Shown: positions 34,886 through 44,450, numbered from the stretch's first letter. The stretch is 64,000 bases of DNA from Proteiniclasticum aestuarii (GCF_017368455.1 NZ_JAFNJU010000001.1:529629-593628); one strand, 5' to 3'. Translations and numbers: made by a program. Notes: generated by a model not told the origin, from the sequence alone.

Positions 34886-36700
34886 TTACAGGTCATCACC
34901 CAGTTCCTCTGTGAGTTTCTCAATTTCGTCGATGATTTCTCCGATATAGGCAATGGTGTTTTTCAGAGGCTGGTCTGTAGTGATATCCACCTTGGCCATG
35001 GCTGCCAGTTCCACCGGATTCTTTTTCCCGCCGGTCTTCAGCACATTCTTCCAGTCCTCAACAGCCGCTTCTCCTTCGCGAAGAATTCTCTTTGATACTT
35101 CAGTGGCGATGGTGAGTCCTGCACTGTAGGTATAAGGATAAAGCCCTTTATAGTAATGCTGCTGCCTCATCCAGGTATTCTCGGCTCCTGGATTGATTTC
35201 CACTTCTTCACCCCAGAATTTTTCCAGCGTTTCCCTCTTCAGCTCGTTGAGCTTCTTCGCATGAACACTTCCACCCTCATCAATGATCTTATAGACTTCT
35301 CTCTGATAGTGCGCTTCCAGCATATGGGTCACGAAGTTGTGGTAGTAGGTTCTCGAGATCATAGAGGACAGCACCCATCTTCTGAAACGCTTCTCCTCAT
35401 TCTGCTTCAGCAGATAATTGGCCATGATCATCTCATTCATGGTGGAAGGCGCTTCAATGAAGTACAGAGAAGGTCTGGAATCGAAAATATTCTGATTCTG
35501 CTGAGACAGATAGAAATGTCCCGCATGGCCAAGTTCGTGGGCCAGCACAAACACCTCTCTCATCCTTTCCGTCCAGCTGATGAGGATGAAGGGATGTCTT
35601 CCATAAGGGCTCGAACAGAATGCGCCTGTGGATTTCCCTTTGTTCTGGACAAAATCGATCCATCTTTCCTGGAAAGCGCGATCGATCATTTCCGCATAAT
35701 CTTTCCCCAGAATCTTCAGCCCGTCCTTGACATAGGCTTTGGATTCTTCCACGGTGATGGGTGGCTCATAGGAAGGATCCACGGAAAGCTTCAGATCATT
35801 GAAGGTCATCTTCTCGATGCCATGGATCTTCTTCAGAAGCTTCGCATATTTTCTCATGTGCGGTGCCAGTTCTTCATAGATCACATCAATCTGGCGGTCA
35901 TACATCTCCCGGGTCACCTTCTGATCAAAAAGCAGATAATCGATGACGCTGTCGAAGCCTTTCAGATCCGCCATGGCTTTCTCTTTCTGAACCTGAGTCT
36001 GATAGACCCCTGCCACTGTATGCTCATAATCCTTGAGTTTCTTTGAAAAGGCTTCAAAAGCCGCCCTTCTGACTTTCATGTCGTTGTCGTAATCATAATG
36101 ATTTTCATACAGCACAAAGCTCAGCGGATATTCCTTTCCATCCACTTCGAAGGTACCGAAGTCCATATCCTGAAGCTTGGCTTTATTATAGATGGACATG
36201 GGCGCGTTCATCACCGGTGCCAGGGTCGCCAGAGCTTTTTCCACTTCTATGGTCAAGGCATAAGGCTTCTCTCGCAGAAGATCTTCCAGATAGTGTCTGT
36301 TCTCTTCACTTTCCTCCATGGCCTTTTCAATGACGGATTCATCATTCTCCAGAATCTCCCCTTCCACAAAGGAAAGTCTGCTCTTCACTTTGGACAGCAG
36401 ATTGGATGCTTCCATGCTCTTTGACTGATTCTCACTATTTGTCATATCCACGCTGACCGCAAGAAACCGGTAACTGGAAATCAGTCCGCTCAGCACATTC
36501 ACCTTTCTCATTTCATCCAGGCAGGTGTTGATGTTTTCCGCATTGATAAGATTCCCTTTATACTCAGAAACGATTTTCTCTGTCAGCACACGCAGTTCCT
36601 GCATCGCTTCCTGAACTTCATCCTCACTTTGGTATATTGCGGAAAGATCCCAGGTTCTCTTTTCCTCGACTTCATTTCTCAGTAAAATTCTGTTTTTCAT
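34886..36700 (-). CDS. pepF: Oligoendopeptidase F (M3B metallopeptidase)
   Basis: PepF is a cytoplasmic zinc peptidase that degrades oligopeptides of about 7-17 residues. The zinc motif is H388-E-L-G-H392 (VLAHELGHAGH) and the downstream third ligand region is FIEAPSTMNEMIM. The 604-residue length is normal and the N-terminal helical domain is complete. GGGAGG precedes ATG 36700. It stands alone between the dhaK operon and the GNAT gene. Confidence 0.95.
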   Translation of the reverse strand: MKNRILLRNEVEEKRTWDLSAIYQSEDEVQEAMQELRVLTEKIVSEYKGNLINAENINTCLDEMRKVNVLSGLISSYRFLAVSVDMTNSENQSKSMEASNLLSKVKSRLSFVEGEILENDESVIEKAMEESEENRHYLEDLLREKPYALTIEVEKALATLAPVMNAPMSIYNKAKLQDMDFGTFEVDGKEYPLSFVLYENHYDYDNDMKVRRAAFEAFSKKLKDYEHTVAGVYQTQVQKEKAMADLKGFDSVIDYLLFDQKVTREMYDRQIDVIYEELAPHMRKYAKLLKKIHGIEKMTFNDLKLSVDPSYEPPITVEESKAYVKDGLKILGKDYAEMIDRAFQERWIDFVQNKGKSTGAFCSSPYGRHPFILISWTERMREVFVLAHELGHAGHFYLSQQNQNIFDSRPSLYFIEAPSTMNEMIMANYLLKQNEEKRFRRWVLSSMISRTYYHNFVTHMLEAHYQREVYKIIDEGGSVHAKKLNELKRETLEKFWGEEVEINPGAENTWMRQQHYYKGLYPYTYSAGLTIATEVSKRILREGEAAVEDWKNVLKTGGKKNPVELAAMAKVDITTDQPLKNTIAYIGEIIDEIEKLTEELGDDL

Positions 36701-36828
36701 TTTCGTAACCTCCCGAAACTAATGACTCCATTATAACAAGAAGAATGATTATTCTTATTGTCAAAAGATACAGATAATAAGAAAAGCACTAAAGATACCA
36801 GCCCCATACAGCTGCTTCATGATCAATA

Positions 36829-36868
36829 AATCCTGGACCCTCACCGCTTCCGGTAATGATCCAGGATT
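36829..36868 (-). terminator. Terminator-like hairpin after the GNAT-like gene
   Basis: AATCCTGGA (36829-36837) pairs with TCCAGGATT (36860-36868); TTTATT follows on the minus strand. Confidence 0.6.
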
Positions 36869-36872
36869 ATTA

Positions 36873-37994
36873 TCAGAGATCCTTATAGTAGATTCGATAG
36901 GTCTTGTACGGCTCATCGGAAAATCCCAGTGCATCATTCATCATGGCCTTGTTGTACTCCCAGATGGTAGAGCCTTCCGCAAACTGATAGCCACGCTCCA
37001 CGCCGCGTTTCAGTCCTTCATAATAAATTGCCGCTGTGACCCCTTTTTTCCGGTACTCAGGAACCACAAACAGGGTGAAGATCCGCAGACGATCAATCTT
37101 TCTCTTATAGTACAGAAACTTCAGCAGCCCAAAGGGAAACAGCCTCCCACCCAGTTTTTTGAGCACCTGATTGTAGTCTGGCAGTGCAATGTCGAAGCCG
37201 ATGGGATTTCTGTGCTCGTCTCTTGCGATATAGACAAAATCCGGATCGGCAAAGGGAATCAGCTGATCCTTAATGATCTCTATTTCCTCGTCGGTGGGCG
37301 GCATGAAATCCTCCCATTCCTCGGGCATGGCCTTCAGGATGATTTCCTTCACATCTCTGATTTCTCTGTCCATATTCTTGAGATCCAGCGGTTCAACCGT
37401 GAACCGGTACCTTTTCTTCGCATAGGGAATGATCTTGTCCAGACGTTCCATATTCTCTCTGGAAAAATACGCTTTATAAGCGTAGCAGTCATAGTACTTC
37501 CTGAAGCCGTAATCAAGAAACTGCTTATTATAGTACTTCTTGTTGTAAGTGTTCATGATCAGGGTAGGATCTTCAAAATTATCAATGATGAATCCTCTGT
37601 AATCATCTCCACCCGGAAGAGAAAGCGGACCTTTGATCTTCTTCACACCACGTTTCCGGAGAAAATCCTCCGCATAGGAAAGAAGCTTTTCGGACACTTC
37701 CTCCTCTTCGATACACTCATACAATGCGATGTACCCGTCATGAAGTCCTTTGTAGGCATTGAGTTCCTCATTGATGCCCACCAGAAGCCTGCCGCAGGGT
37801 TTCCCGTCCAGGTAGGCAATGACGCGCTCGTTTGCTCCCGCCTGCTGAAGTGCATTGTTCTTTCCCATGATATATTTTCTGAAGTCGGAAATGAGAGGCG
37901 GCACCCACGCATCATCGCCTTCATAGAGTGTGAAAGGCAGCATGATAAAATCGCGGATTTCCTTCCTGGTTAGAGCAGGTTTCACAATGAGCAT
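36873..37994 (-). CDS. GNAT-fold acyltransferase-like protein of unknown substrate
   Basis: The 373-residue protein looks like two GNAT-related halves. The N-terminal half has PFTLYEGDDAWVPPLISDFRKYI and GRLLVGINEELNAYKG, and the C-terminal half has the acetyl-CoA region LFVVPEYRKKGVTAAIYYEGLKRGVERGY. Family members are annotated only as GNAT N-acetyltransferases or YghO-like proteins. No signal peptide is present. AAGGAGATG precedes ATG 37994. I cannot assign a substrate. Confidence 0.75.
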   Translation of the reverse strand: MLIVKPALTRKEIRDFIMLPFTLYEGDDAWVPPLISDFRKYIMGKNNALQQAGANERVIAYLDGKPCGRLLVGINEELNAYKGLHDGYIALYECIEEEEVSEKLLSYAEDFLRKRGVKKIKGPLSLPGGDDYRGFIIDNFEDPTLIMNTYNKKYYNKQFLDYGFRKYYDCYAYKAYFSRENMERLDKIIPYAKKRYRFTVEPLDLKNMDREIRDVKEIILKAMPEEWEDFMPPTDEEIEIIKDQLIPFADPDFVYIARDEHRNPIGFDIALPDYNQVLKKLGGRLFPFGLLKFLYYKRKIDRLRIFTLFVVPEYRKKGVTAAIYYEGLKRGVERGYQFAEGSTIWEYNKAMMNDALGFSDEPYKTYRIYYKDL

Positions 37995-38179
37995 CGGATC
38001 ATCTCCTTACATGTAACTTTATATTTATTATATACCTATATGGGTTCTATTTCATTATAGAATTATTCATGCATTTTTATGATGCAGGCTGCATAGTAGG
38101 TGTTACTGAGCAAGGTTTCACTGCAGTCGAAAGCGAGCAGGAAATCCTGCTCGCCTTAACAGTAGTTTATATGAATCTG

Positions 38180-38551
38180 CTATTCCACAATGGTACCTAC
38201 GGGCTCCAGATCCTCTATCGGAGAAAGTCCATGTGGTGAGACTTCTCTGATTTCCTCCGTATAGTCCTGACCAGCCGGGAAGTCATTATGGACGCCTCCA
38301 GACCATGGTGGAAGATCTGTCACGTCGTAAATGTTTCCATCAATGGCAATATAGGCTTTGTTTCCGTCCTGTCCGTCATACTCAGCAAGTTCCTCCAGGG
38401 TGAGTTCCAGTCCTTCCTCCCCTTCTGCCGGTGTTTCCATAGGTGTTTCCCCTGGCGTTTCAGGGGTCTCGCTGTCTGTGGTACATCCTGCCAGTAGGGC
38501 TATAGACATCAGTGACGCCATAATTCCGCTGATTATTTTCTTTGAAATCAT
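38180..38551 (-). CDS. Lipoprotein with cytochrome b5-like heme/steroid-binding domain
   Basis: The signal peptide ends in a lipobox (IALLAGC, Cys23). A Pro/Glu/Thr linker (about 24-48) leads to a cytochrome b5-like domain: LTLEELAEYDGQDGNKAYIAIDGNIYDVTDLPPWSGGVHNDFPAGQDYT...SPHG. The two His in GGVHND and SPHG sit where b5-type proteins place heme ligands. The protein of 123 residues would be anchored on the outer face and could act in extracellular redox. It stands alone. Confidence 0.85.
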   Translation of the reverse strand: MISKKIISGIMASLMSIALLAGCTTDSETPETPGETPMETPAEGEEGLELTLEELAEYDGQDGNKAYIAIDGNIYDVTDLPPWSGGVHNDFPAGQDYTEEIREVSPHGLSPIEDLEPVGTIVE

Positions 38552-38732
38552 TACACATCCTCCTTATCATCTTAAATCTCACCATAGCACCTTAAGGCCA
38601 TGGATACTCTGATTGTCATTATTCTATGCCAACCTGTTTCGAGTTACAAGGACTATGAATAAAATGTAATGGATTTTTACCACCTTGTTCAATATATTGT
38701 TAAAAATTAACAATATATCCATGCATACTTCA

Positions 38733-39692
38733 TCACGCGTTAAGAAAATCCTCCCACAGATCATCGGTGATTTTTGCTGATTCCATGGAGTAGAGACTCT
38801 TCATCACCGGACTTTCATAAAGTCCTTTTTCCAGACATGCATTCACATGGTCCACTTCATACACCATCTCAAACTCCACAGGGTGACTGATCCTTCGCAC
38901 AGGCTCACCGTAGATTTCCACCTTAGCTTCTCTTGCCTTCCAGAAATCACGGATCTCGATCTTTCCCTTTTCCCCGAAAATCCGAAGCACACTGTCCGCC
39001 TGTACCATGGTGGTGATTTTCCCTTGAATAAGGGCTCCACCCAGGGACTTCAGGACAAAAGCGCACTGCAGGTCCACCCCTTCATCTGACAGAGTGGCGA
39101 GACCTGTATGGGCTATGAGCTTCTCCTCTGTGAGATTCATGGCATGAGCCAATATGTAGTTTCCGCTTCCATATAACGCACCACCTCCGGATTTCTTATC
39201 ATAAAACCATCTGAACCCCACTTCAGGAATGGAAATGTTATAGTCAAATAAATGAACCTTGCCCAGCTCCTGTTCATGAAGAATACGTTTCACCTCATTC
39301 GTCACAGGAAGAAAAATAGATTTCTGGGCTTCCATGATGAAGAGATTCTTCTTTCTGGCGTAATCGAACAGTTCTCGGGTGTCCTTCTCACTGAGTGTCA
39401 TGGGTTTCTCAACCAGTACATGCTTGCCGTTTTCTAGCGCAAGCATAGCATTTTCCTTATGCGCATGATTGATGGTTGGCACATAGATCACATCAAGGTC
39501 CGGATCTTTCGCCAGATCCTCATAGCTTCCGTAGATTATATCGATGCCAAGCCCATCTGCTCTCTTCCTCGCTTTTTCATGACTTCTGGAGGCTATGGCA
39601 TGAACTTCTCCCTTCTCCGAAGCCCTTACTGCGCCCACAAACCGGTCTATGATTCTTGCAGTACCCATGATGCCATATCTTACTTTTCTCAA
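38733..39692 (-). CDS. Gfo/Idh/MocA family NAD(P)-dependent oxidoreductase
   Basis: The N-terminal Rossmann domain (RYGIMGTARIIDRFVGAVRAS) and the motif NGKHVLVEKPMTLSEKDTREL, with the EKP lysine, define the family, which oxidises sugars, inositols or related alcohols. The 319-residue length is normal. The start is TTG 39692 behind GGAGAGGA. No operon partner hints at the substrate; the downstream gene is a lipoprotein about 180 bases away. Confidence 0.88.
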   Translation of the reverse strand: MRKVRYGIMGTARIIDRFVGAVRASEKGEVHAIASRSHEKARKRADGLGIDIIYGSYEDLAKDPDLDVIYVPTINHAHKENAMLALENGKHVLVEKPMTLSEKDTRELFDYARKKNLFIMEAQKSIFLPVTNEVKRILHEQELGKVHLFDYNISIPEVGFRWFYDKKSGGGALYGSGNYILAHAMNLTEEKLIAHTGLATLSDEGVDLQCAFVLKSLGGALIQGKITTMVQADSVLRIFGEKGKIEIRDFWKAREAKVEIYGEPVRRISHPVEFEMVYEVDHVNACLEKGLYESPVMKSLYSMESAKITDDLWEDFLNA

Positions 39693-39823
39693 CCTGATCC
39701 TCTCCTTCTCTGCCTTGCTGATTTTTGAGCTTTATAGCATTATCCGCTTAATTTCATTATACACGTAATTCATTCTCTGGCTGAGTGTGATACTATAAAC
39801 TAAAAGAACATGGAGGAAAAGAC

Positions 39824-40561
39824 ATGAATGAAATACTGAAACTCATGAACAGCCATACGAGCGTACGAAACTTCAAAGATTATCCCATCAGTGATGAAAC
39901 CCTGCAGGAACTGATCCGGGCCGGGCAGAGCGCTGCCTCATCCAATTTCATCCAGGCTTATACGGTAATTCGCGTCAATGATCCTGAAAAGAGGAAAATC
40001 ATTGCGGAGCTGGCCGGAAATCAGTCGCATGTGGAGGATGCACCCCTGTTTCTGGTTTTTGTTGCCGATCTGGAACGGGCAAGACTCTCCACTACGCTCC
40101 ATGAGGAAAAGATGGTTCACGGCCAGACGGAAGCCTTCATCATTTCCACAGTGGATACCGCCCTCATGGCGCAGAACGTCATGCTTGCAGCCGAATCCAT
40201 GGATCTTGGTGGTGTCTATATCGGTGCCATCAGAAACAATCCTCAGGTGGTTTCTGAGCTCCTGGACCTTCCGGACCACACCTACCCTCTTTTCGGTATG
40301 TGCCTGGGATATCCTGATTCGAAGAACGAAGTGAAGCCTCGTCTGCCCCTGGAGATTGTGCTGAAGACGGACAGCTATCAGAGCGGCAATGAAGTGGAGC
40401 TTCTCCGGAACTATGATGAGACCATGGAAGCCTATTATGAGAAGAGAACCACAGCCAACCGGACCGACAACTGGACCAGACAGATGGCAAGAATGTTCTC
40501 CAAACCACTGAGGCCTCATATGAAGGACTTTCTGGAAAGCAGAAAACTGAACATGAGGTAA
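39824..40561 (+). CDS. NADPH-dependent flavin nitroreductase (NfsA/Frp-like)
   Basis: The 245-residue protein shows the nitroreductase FMN-binding N-terminus (MNSHTSVRNFKDYPISDETLQELIRAGQSAASSNFIQAY) and the NfsA-group C-terminal part with FGMCLGYPDSKNEVKPRLPLEIVL. These enzymes reduce nitroaromatics, quinones or flavins with NADPH. It is divergent from the Gfo/Idh/MocA gene, and GGAGG precedes ATG 39824. Any link to the redox lipoproteins nearby is speculative. Confidence 0.9.
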   Translation: MNEILKLMNSHTSVRNFKDYPISDETLQELIRAGQSAASSNFIQAYTVIRVNDPEKRKIIAELAGNQSHVEDAPLFLVFVADLERARLSTTLHEEKMVHGQTEAFIISTVDTALMAQNVMLAAESMDLGGVYIGAIRNNPQVVSELLDLPDHTYPLFGMCLGYPDSKNEVKPRLPLEIVLKTDSYQSGNEVELLRNYDETMEAYYEKRTTANRTDNWTRQMARMFSKPLRPHMKDFLESRKLNMR

Positions 40562-40662
40562 GTGGAATCTTCCCTGATTCTCATGGAGTTTCATCAATTT
40601 GTCATTTTAATCACCCTTTTCTGAGATATCATGGAATCAGAAAAATCAAGAGGTGAAGTACC

Positions 40663-41640
40663 ATGAAAAAATCACTGTCCACTCTTTTTCTGGTTGCAGT
40701 GCTCATCGCACTGATCATAGGATGCTCCAGACTGGGTGCGCCCATCGGAACCCTTGAGAATACAGGCCCTGTGGAAACGCCATCCGATGAGCCTGTGGCG
40801 GAAGAGCCTGCTGAAGAACCGGATGCCACTGTTAATGAGACACCTGTTACTTCTGCAGTCGAAGGGCCTTTGTTTGACATTAAACATACAGTGACGGATT
40901 CAGAAGAAGAAGGTTTTGATCAGGAGATTGCAGCGGATGCCGACCTGGATGGAGATGGTGATGCGGACCGCATTGTCCTCAAAACCGGAACAAACCCCTA
41001 CTATGATGAAGTGACTTCCTATGTTCTATCCGTAAATGAGGAGGCGATCTCCTACGAAGGCTCCATGATTGACCCTCTCTTTCATGTGGTGAACATCAGC
41101 GCGGAAGACCCTTATCTGGAAGTGGCCGTCAGTGAAGAAGGTCCCAGCTCGGACTTTCTCACCGTATTCTATCGATACAGAGATGGACAGCTTACAAAGC
41201 TCGCCGAGATCCAGGGATTCCTCGGAAAATATCCGGGAACAGATACCATCGGGGATGTTACACTGGATGGCAGCGGCAGAATCACCACAAAAACCCGTGG
41301 TGCTGTAATGCAGACCTGGTTTTATGACGACAGCTATGTTCTGACGGATGATGATCAGCTGGTGCAGGAAGTGAAGGACCTCTATCCTCTGGATACGGAG
41401 GTGACGCTTCTTAAAGAGCTGAGGACCGTTCTCTCCAGGGAATCTTCAGAGGAAGGATATGTCTTCCAGATCGGAGAGACCGCGGTGCTTATGGAGACGG
41501 ACAACCGGGAATGGGTCTCCATAAGGAATGATCAGGATGAAGTGTTCTGGTTTAGGATCCGGAATCACTCGGAAATGGTGGGTCAGGAGGAAGAGGGTTT
41601 TGCCTATGATTACTTTGAAGGCCTCAACATGGCCGACTGA
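40663..41640 (+). CDS. Uncharacterised lipoprotein with Asp-rich calcium-binding-like motif
   Basis: The 325-residue protein has a lipoprotein signal (ALIIGC, Cys21) and a Pro/Glu/Thr linker (about 27-70). A repeat-like segment DADLDGDGDADRIVL resembles the Ca-binding loop of FG-GAP/VCBS or EF-hand proteins. The C-terminal region (MLETDNREWVSIRNDQDEVFW-like) could be a small SH3-type beta domain. I do not recognise the family. AAGAGGTG precedes ATG 40663, and a 14-bp terminator follows. Confidence 0.75.
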   Translation: MKKSLSTLFLVAVLIALIIGCSRLGAPIGTLENTGPVETPSDEPVAEEPAEEPDATVNETPVTSAVEGPLFDIKHTVTDSEEEGFDQEIAADADLDGDGDADRIVLKTGTNPYYDEVTSYVLSVNEEAISYEGSMIDPLFHVVNISAEDPYLEVAVSEEGPSSDFLTVFYRYRDGQLTKLAEIQGFLGKYPGTDTIGDVTLDGSGRITTKTRGAVMQTWFYDDSYVLTDDDQLVQEVKDLYPLDTEVTLLKELRTVLSRESSEEGYVFQIGETAVLMETDNREWVSIRNDQDEVFWFRIRNHSEMVGQEEEGFAYDYFEGLNMAD

Positions 41641-41675
41641 TGCATGAGAATCATTTCATGAAACCCTGAAAAAGG

Positions 41676-41715
41676 GCGAGAGCAGGAAGTTTACGCTTCC
41701 TGCTCTCGCTCTTTC
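41676..41715. terminator. Strong 14-bp bidirectional terminator
   Basis: The arms 41676-41689 and 41696-41709 are perfectly complementary (GCGAGAGCAGGAAG and its complement). T-rich sequence follows on the plus strand. Confidence 0.85.
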
Positions 41716-41768
41716 TATTGGTTTCAGTTTCAGAACGTTTCCGGTTATACCCCACTACTGGAATGCTG

Positions 41769-42344
41769 CTATTTCTCCAGGGATACTTCCAGGACCATTT
41801 CCATCTGTTTCCTATTCATTTCATTCAGATCGAAGTCTCCATCTTTCAGGCACCAGTGGAAAATGACTCCTCTGGAGACCATGAACAGTCTGTCCACAAG
41901 CATGTCCGCATCTTCCACATAGTATGCATTGAGCTTCAGATTCTGTTCTTTCAGGATACTCTTCAGCACTTCCTGCATGGGTCTTTTTTCCTGGACAAAG
42001 TAATGGTTACTCGTGCTGTAGAAAGACTTCGTGAATCGGATGTCATTGGTCTGAACAAAGCTCACGTAGTAGTCCATGTAGTCCAGTATGAGATTTCTGA
42101 TCCCCCTCTCTTCCACGTCCACATCTTTGAACTGCTCGAAATTCAGATCGGCGCGTCTGAAAATCTCATAGATGATCTCTTCCTTGCTGGCAAAATGATT
42201 GTAGAAGGATCCGATGGATACTTTCGCTTCCCTGCAGATCTCCTGGATCGAGGTCCGCTCCAGGCCTTTTTCCGAGAATTTGGCCATTGCCGCATCATAG
42301 ATCTTATCTTTTGTTTCCAGTGCTTTCTTCTGTCTGTTCGTCAT
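41769..42344 (-). CDS. TetR/AcrR-family transcriptional regulator
   Basis: The N-terminal helix-turn-helix reads KIYDAAMAKFSEKGLERTSIQEICREAKVSIGSFYNHFASKEEI, the classic TetR DNA-binding domain, followed by an all-helical ligand domain. It is divergent from the flavinylated reductase gene, and the shared 180-base region holds three near-palindromes GAATAYRTTC, one in each promoter spacer. It probably represses both genes and responds to the reductase substrate. ATG 42344 has GGAAG eight bases upstream; TTG 42359 is an alternative. Confidence 0.9.
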   Translation of the reverse strand: MTNRQKKALETKDKIYDAAMAKFSEKGLERTSIQEICREAKVSIGSFYNHFASKEEIIYEIFRRADLNFEQFKDVDVEERGIRNLILDYMDYYVSFVQTNDIRFTKSFYSTSNHYFVQEKRPMQEVLKSILKEQNLKLNAYYVEDADMLVDRLFMVSRGVIFHWCLKDGDFDLNEMNRKQMEMVLEVSLEK

Positions 42345-42385
42345 CTTTTCTTCTTCCAAAGTCCCACCCCCGTTACTGTAATTCC

Positions 42386-42513
42386 ATTATACATGATAGA
42401 ATATGTTCCGGAAAACAGATAAGTATTTTTTATCAATTATTGATAACCTCTTAACAATGTGTTATCTTGAATACATTCGATGAACTTATTCAGTGAATAT
42501 GTTCGTTTATAAT
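42386..42513. promoter_or_regulatory. Divergent TetR-type operator/promoter region
   Basis: Three copies of a 10-bp near-palindrome occur: GAATATGTTC (42399-42408), GAATACATTC (42469-42478) and GAATATGTTC (42495-42504). The first lies next to the minus-strand TATAAT (42391-42386). The last lies five bases before the plus-strand TATAAT (42508-42513). A separate perfect palindrome TATCAATTATTGATA is at 42431-42445. The layout suggests mutual repression of the TetR and reductase genes. Confidence 0.65.
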
Positions 42514-42539
42514 TTATCATTTTGAAAGAGGGGAAAAGA

Positions 42540-44357
42540 ATGAAAAACATCGGTAAGAAAATTGCAGCTGCACTGATCATGGTCATGGCAGTATCCCTGG
42601 GTGCCTGCGCAGCTCCAGAAACAACAGTGCCCAACGAAGGAAATGAAACACCTGTAGAGGAATCCGTCTTCACACCCGGAACCTATGAAGGCAGCGCCAA
42701 AGGGTTCCATGGAGATGTGGTGCTCACGGTCACTGTCAATGAGAACGAGATCACAGAGATTGTGGCAGATCACACTGAAACTGAAGGCCTGGGCGACAAT
42801 GCCATCGATGAAATGATCGCATCCGCCATGGAAAAGGATTCTCTGGCACTGGATATGATGAGCGGTGCCACCTATTCCTCAGAAGCTTTTCTGGCAGCTC
42901 TGGAAATGGCGCTGGTGAAAGCAGGCGCAGATGTGGAGAAGCTGAAGGTGAAGGAGGCCGGTGAAGAAGCGGTCAAGGAAGACATCACTAAGGATACGGA
43001 AGTGGCCATCATCGGTGCTGGTGGTGCAGGTCTTTCCGCAGCGGTTTCTGCACACCAGAACGGAGCGAAGGTCATCGTCATCGAGAAGATGCCAAACGTA
43101 GGTGGAAATACCATCATATCCGGTTCCGCCTATAACGCTGTGGATGAAAAGAGACAGGCGCCACAGGGCATTGAAGACTCCATCGAGAAATTCTATACCC
43201 AGACTTACGAAGGCGGAGACAAGCAGGGAGACCCTGAACTGGTCCGAGTGCTTGTAGAGAATGCCTATCCCACCATCGAATGGCTGGAATCTTTAGGTAT
43301 GGAATTCAAGGATACCGTATTCACTGTCCTTGGTGCATTGTGGCCAAGATCCCATAAGCCAGTGGAACCACTGGGTACCGGGTACATCAATACCTATATG
43401 AACTACATCAATGAGCATTCCGATGAAATCGAGATTCTTACTGAAACCGAAGCCAAGGAGCTCGTGGTATCAGAAGATGGACGCGTTACAGGATTCATCG
43501 CAGAGAGTAAGAACGGAAAAGTGACCGTGAACGCCAGCAAGGGTGTCATCGTTGCCACTGGAGGATTCGGAGCCAATGTTGAAATGAGAGACCAGTACAA
43601 TACCATCTGGCCTGCCCTCACAAACATCAAGACCACCAATCACAAGGGTGCCACCGGAGACGGAATCGTCATGGCGGAAAAAATCAATGCATCCATCGTG
43701 CAGATGGAGAACATTCAGCTTCTTCCTATGGGAGACCCTGAAACAGGAAGCCTTTCCGGTAACATCGAGCAGGGCGTTGAGAACAGAATCTTCGTGAACT
43801 CTGACGGAAACAGATTTGTTGACGAAGGAGAAAGAAGAGACGTCATGACCAATGCCCTGATGGAGCAGGAAGATTCCATGATGTGGGTCATCGTGGACCA
43901 GCATTCCTATCCCACTGGAGATACCGTCAATAACTTCAATGAAAGCATAGACTCTCTGGTAGAACAAGGCAGAGCATTCAAAGCCGATACACTGGAAGAA
44001 CTGGCGCAGCAGATCGGTGTTTCACCTGAAAATCTGGTGAAATCCGTAGAAGCATTCAATGCAGCTGTGGATGGTGCAACTGACGAATTCGGCAGAACAC
44101 TTTTCATGCACAAAATCGACACTGCTCCATTTTATGCTGGAAAGCGTGTTCCTACAGTACATCACACCATGGGTGGAATCAAGATCACACCTGAAACAAG
44201 AGTTGTTGATGTCAATGGTGTTGTGATCCCTGGCCTCTTCGCTGCAGGCGAAGTCACAGGAGGAATCCACGGTGCCAACAGACTAGGTGGAAATGCGCTG
44301 ACCGATGTGAACACATTCGGTCGAATCGCCGGAGCCCAGGCAGCAAAAGAAAACTGA
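42540..44357 (+). CDS. Flavinylated fumarate/urocanate reductase-like lipoprotein
   Basis: A lipoprotein signal (VSLGAC, Cys23) is followed by an FMN-bind domain with the ApbE target motif MSGATYSS (Thr111), then an FAD-binding flavoprotein reductase domain (AIIGAGGAGLSAAVSAHQNGAKVIVIEK). This matches extracytosolic reductases of the UrdA/fumarate reductase group, which use alkenes such as fumarate or urocanate as respiratory acceptors. WPRSHKP and HHTMGG lie in active-site regions, but the substrate cannot be fixed. There is no heme domain; FMN replaces it. ATG 42540 follows AGAGGGG. It is probably controlled by the divergent TetR. Confidence 0.88.
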   Translation: MKNIGKKIAAALIMVMAVSLGACAAPETTVPNEGNETPVEESVFTPGTYEGSAKGFHGDVVLTVTVNENEITEIVADHTETEGLGDNAIDEMIASAMEKDSLALDMMSGATYSSEAFLAALEMALVKAGADVEKLKVKEAGEEAVKEDITKDTEVAIIGAGGAGLSAAVSAHQNGAKVIVIEKMPNVGGNTIISGSAYNAVDEKRQAPQGIEDSIEKFYTQTYEGGDKQGDPELVRVLVENAYPTIEWLESLGMEFKDTVFTVLGALWPRSHKPVEPLGTGYINTYMNYINEHSDEIEILTETEAKELVVSEDGRVTGFIAESKNGKVTVNASKGVIVATGGFGANVEMRDQYNTIWPALTNIKTTNHKGATGDGIVMAEKINASIVQMENIQLLPMGDPETGSLSGNIEQGVENRIFVNSDGNRFVDEGERRDVMTNALMEQEDSMMWVIVDQHSYPTGDTVNNFNESIDSLVEQGRAFKADTLEELAQQIGVSPENLVKSVEAFNAAVDGATDEFGRTLFMHKIDTAPFYAGKRVPTVHHTMGGIKITPETRVVDVNGVVIPGLFAAGEVTGGIHGANRLGGNALTDVNTFGRIAGAQAAKEN

Positions 44358-44385
44358 TTAAGCCCTTCCCTATTATTAACTACAG

Positions 44386-44426
44386 GAAAGAGGTCCCTAT
44401 GCCGCACTGGCATCTGGACCTCTTTC
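44386..44426. terminator. Bidirectional terminator between reductase and proC
   Basis: GAAAGAGGTCC (44386-44396) and GGACCTCTTTC (44416-44426) are perfect complements, with an inner ATGCC/GGCAT stem. Confidence 0.82.
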
Positions 44427-44450
44427 TCATTTCATGATTTCTCTTTTTTT

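Noticed and set aside
36819..37973. Plus-strand open frame of 384 codons
   Set aside because: It mirrors the GNAT-like gene 36873-37994, which has a good start and family match.
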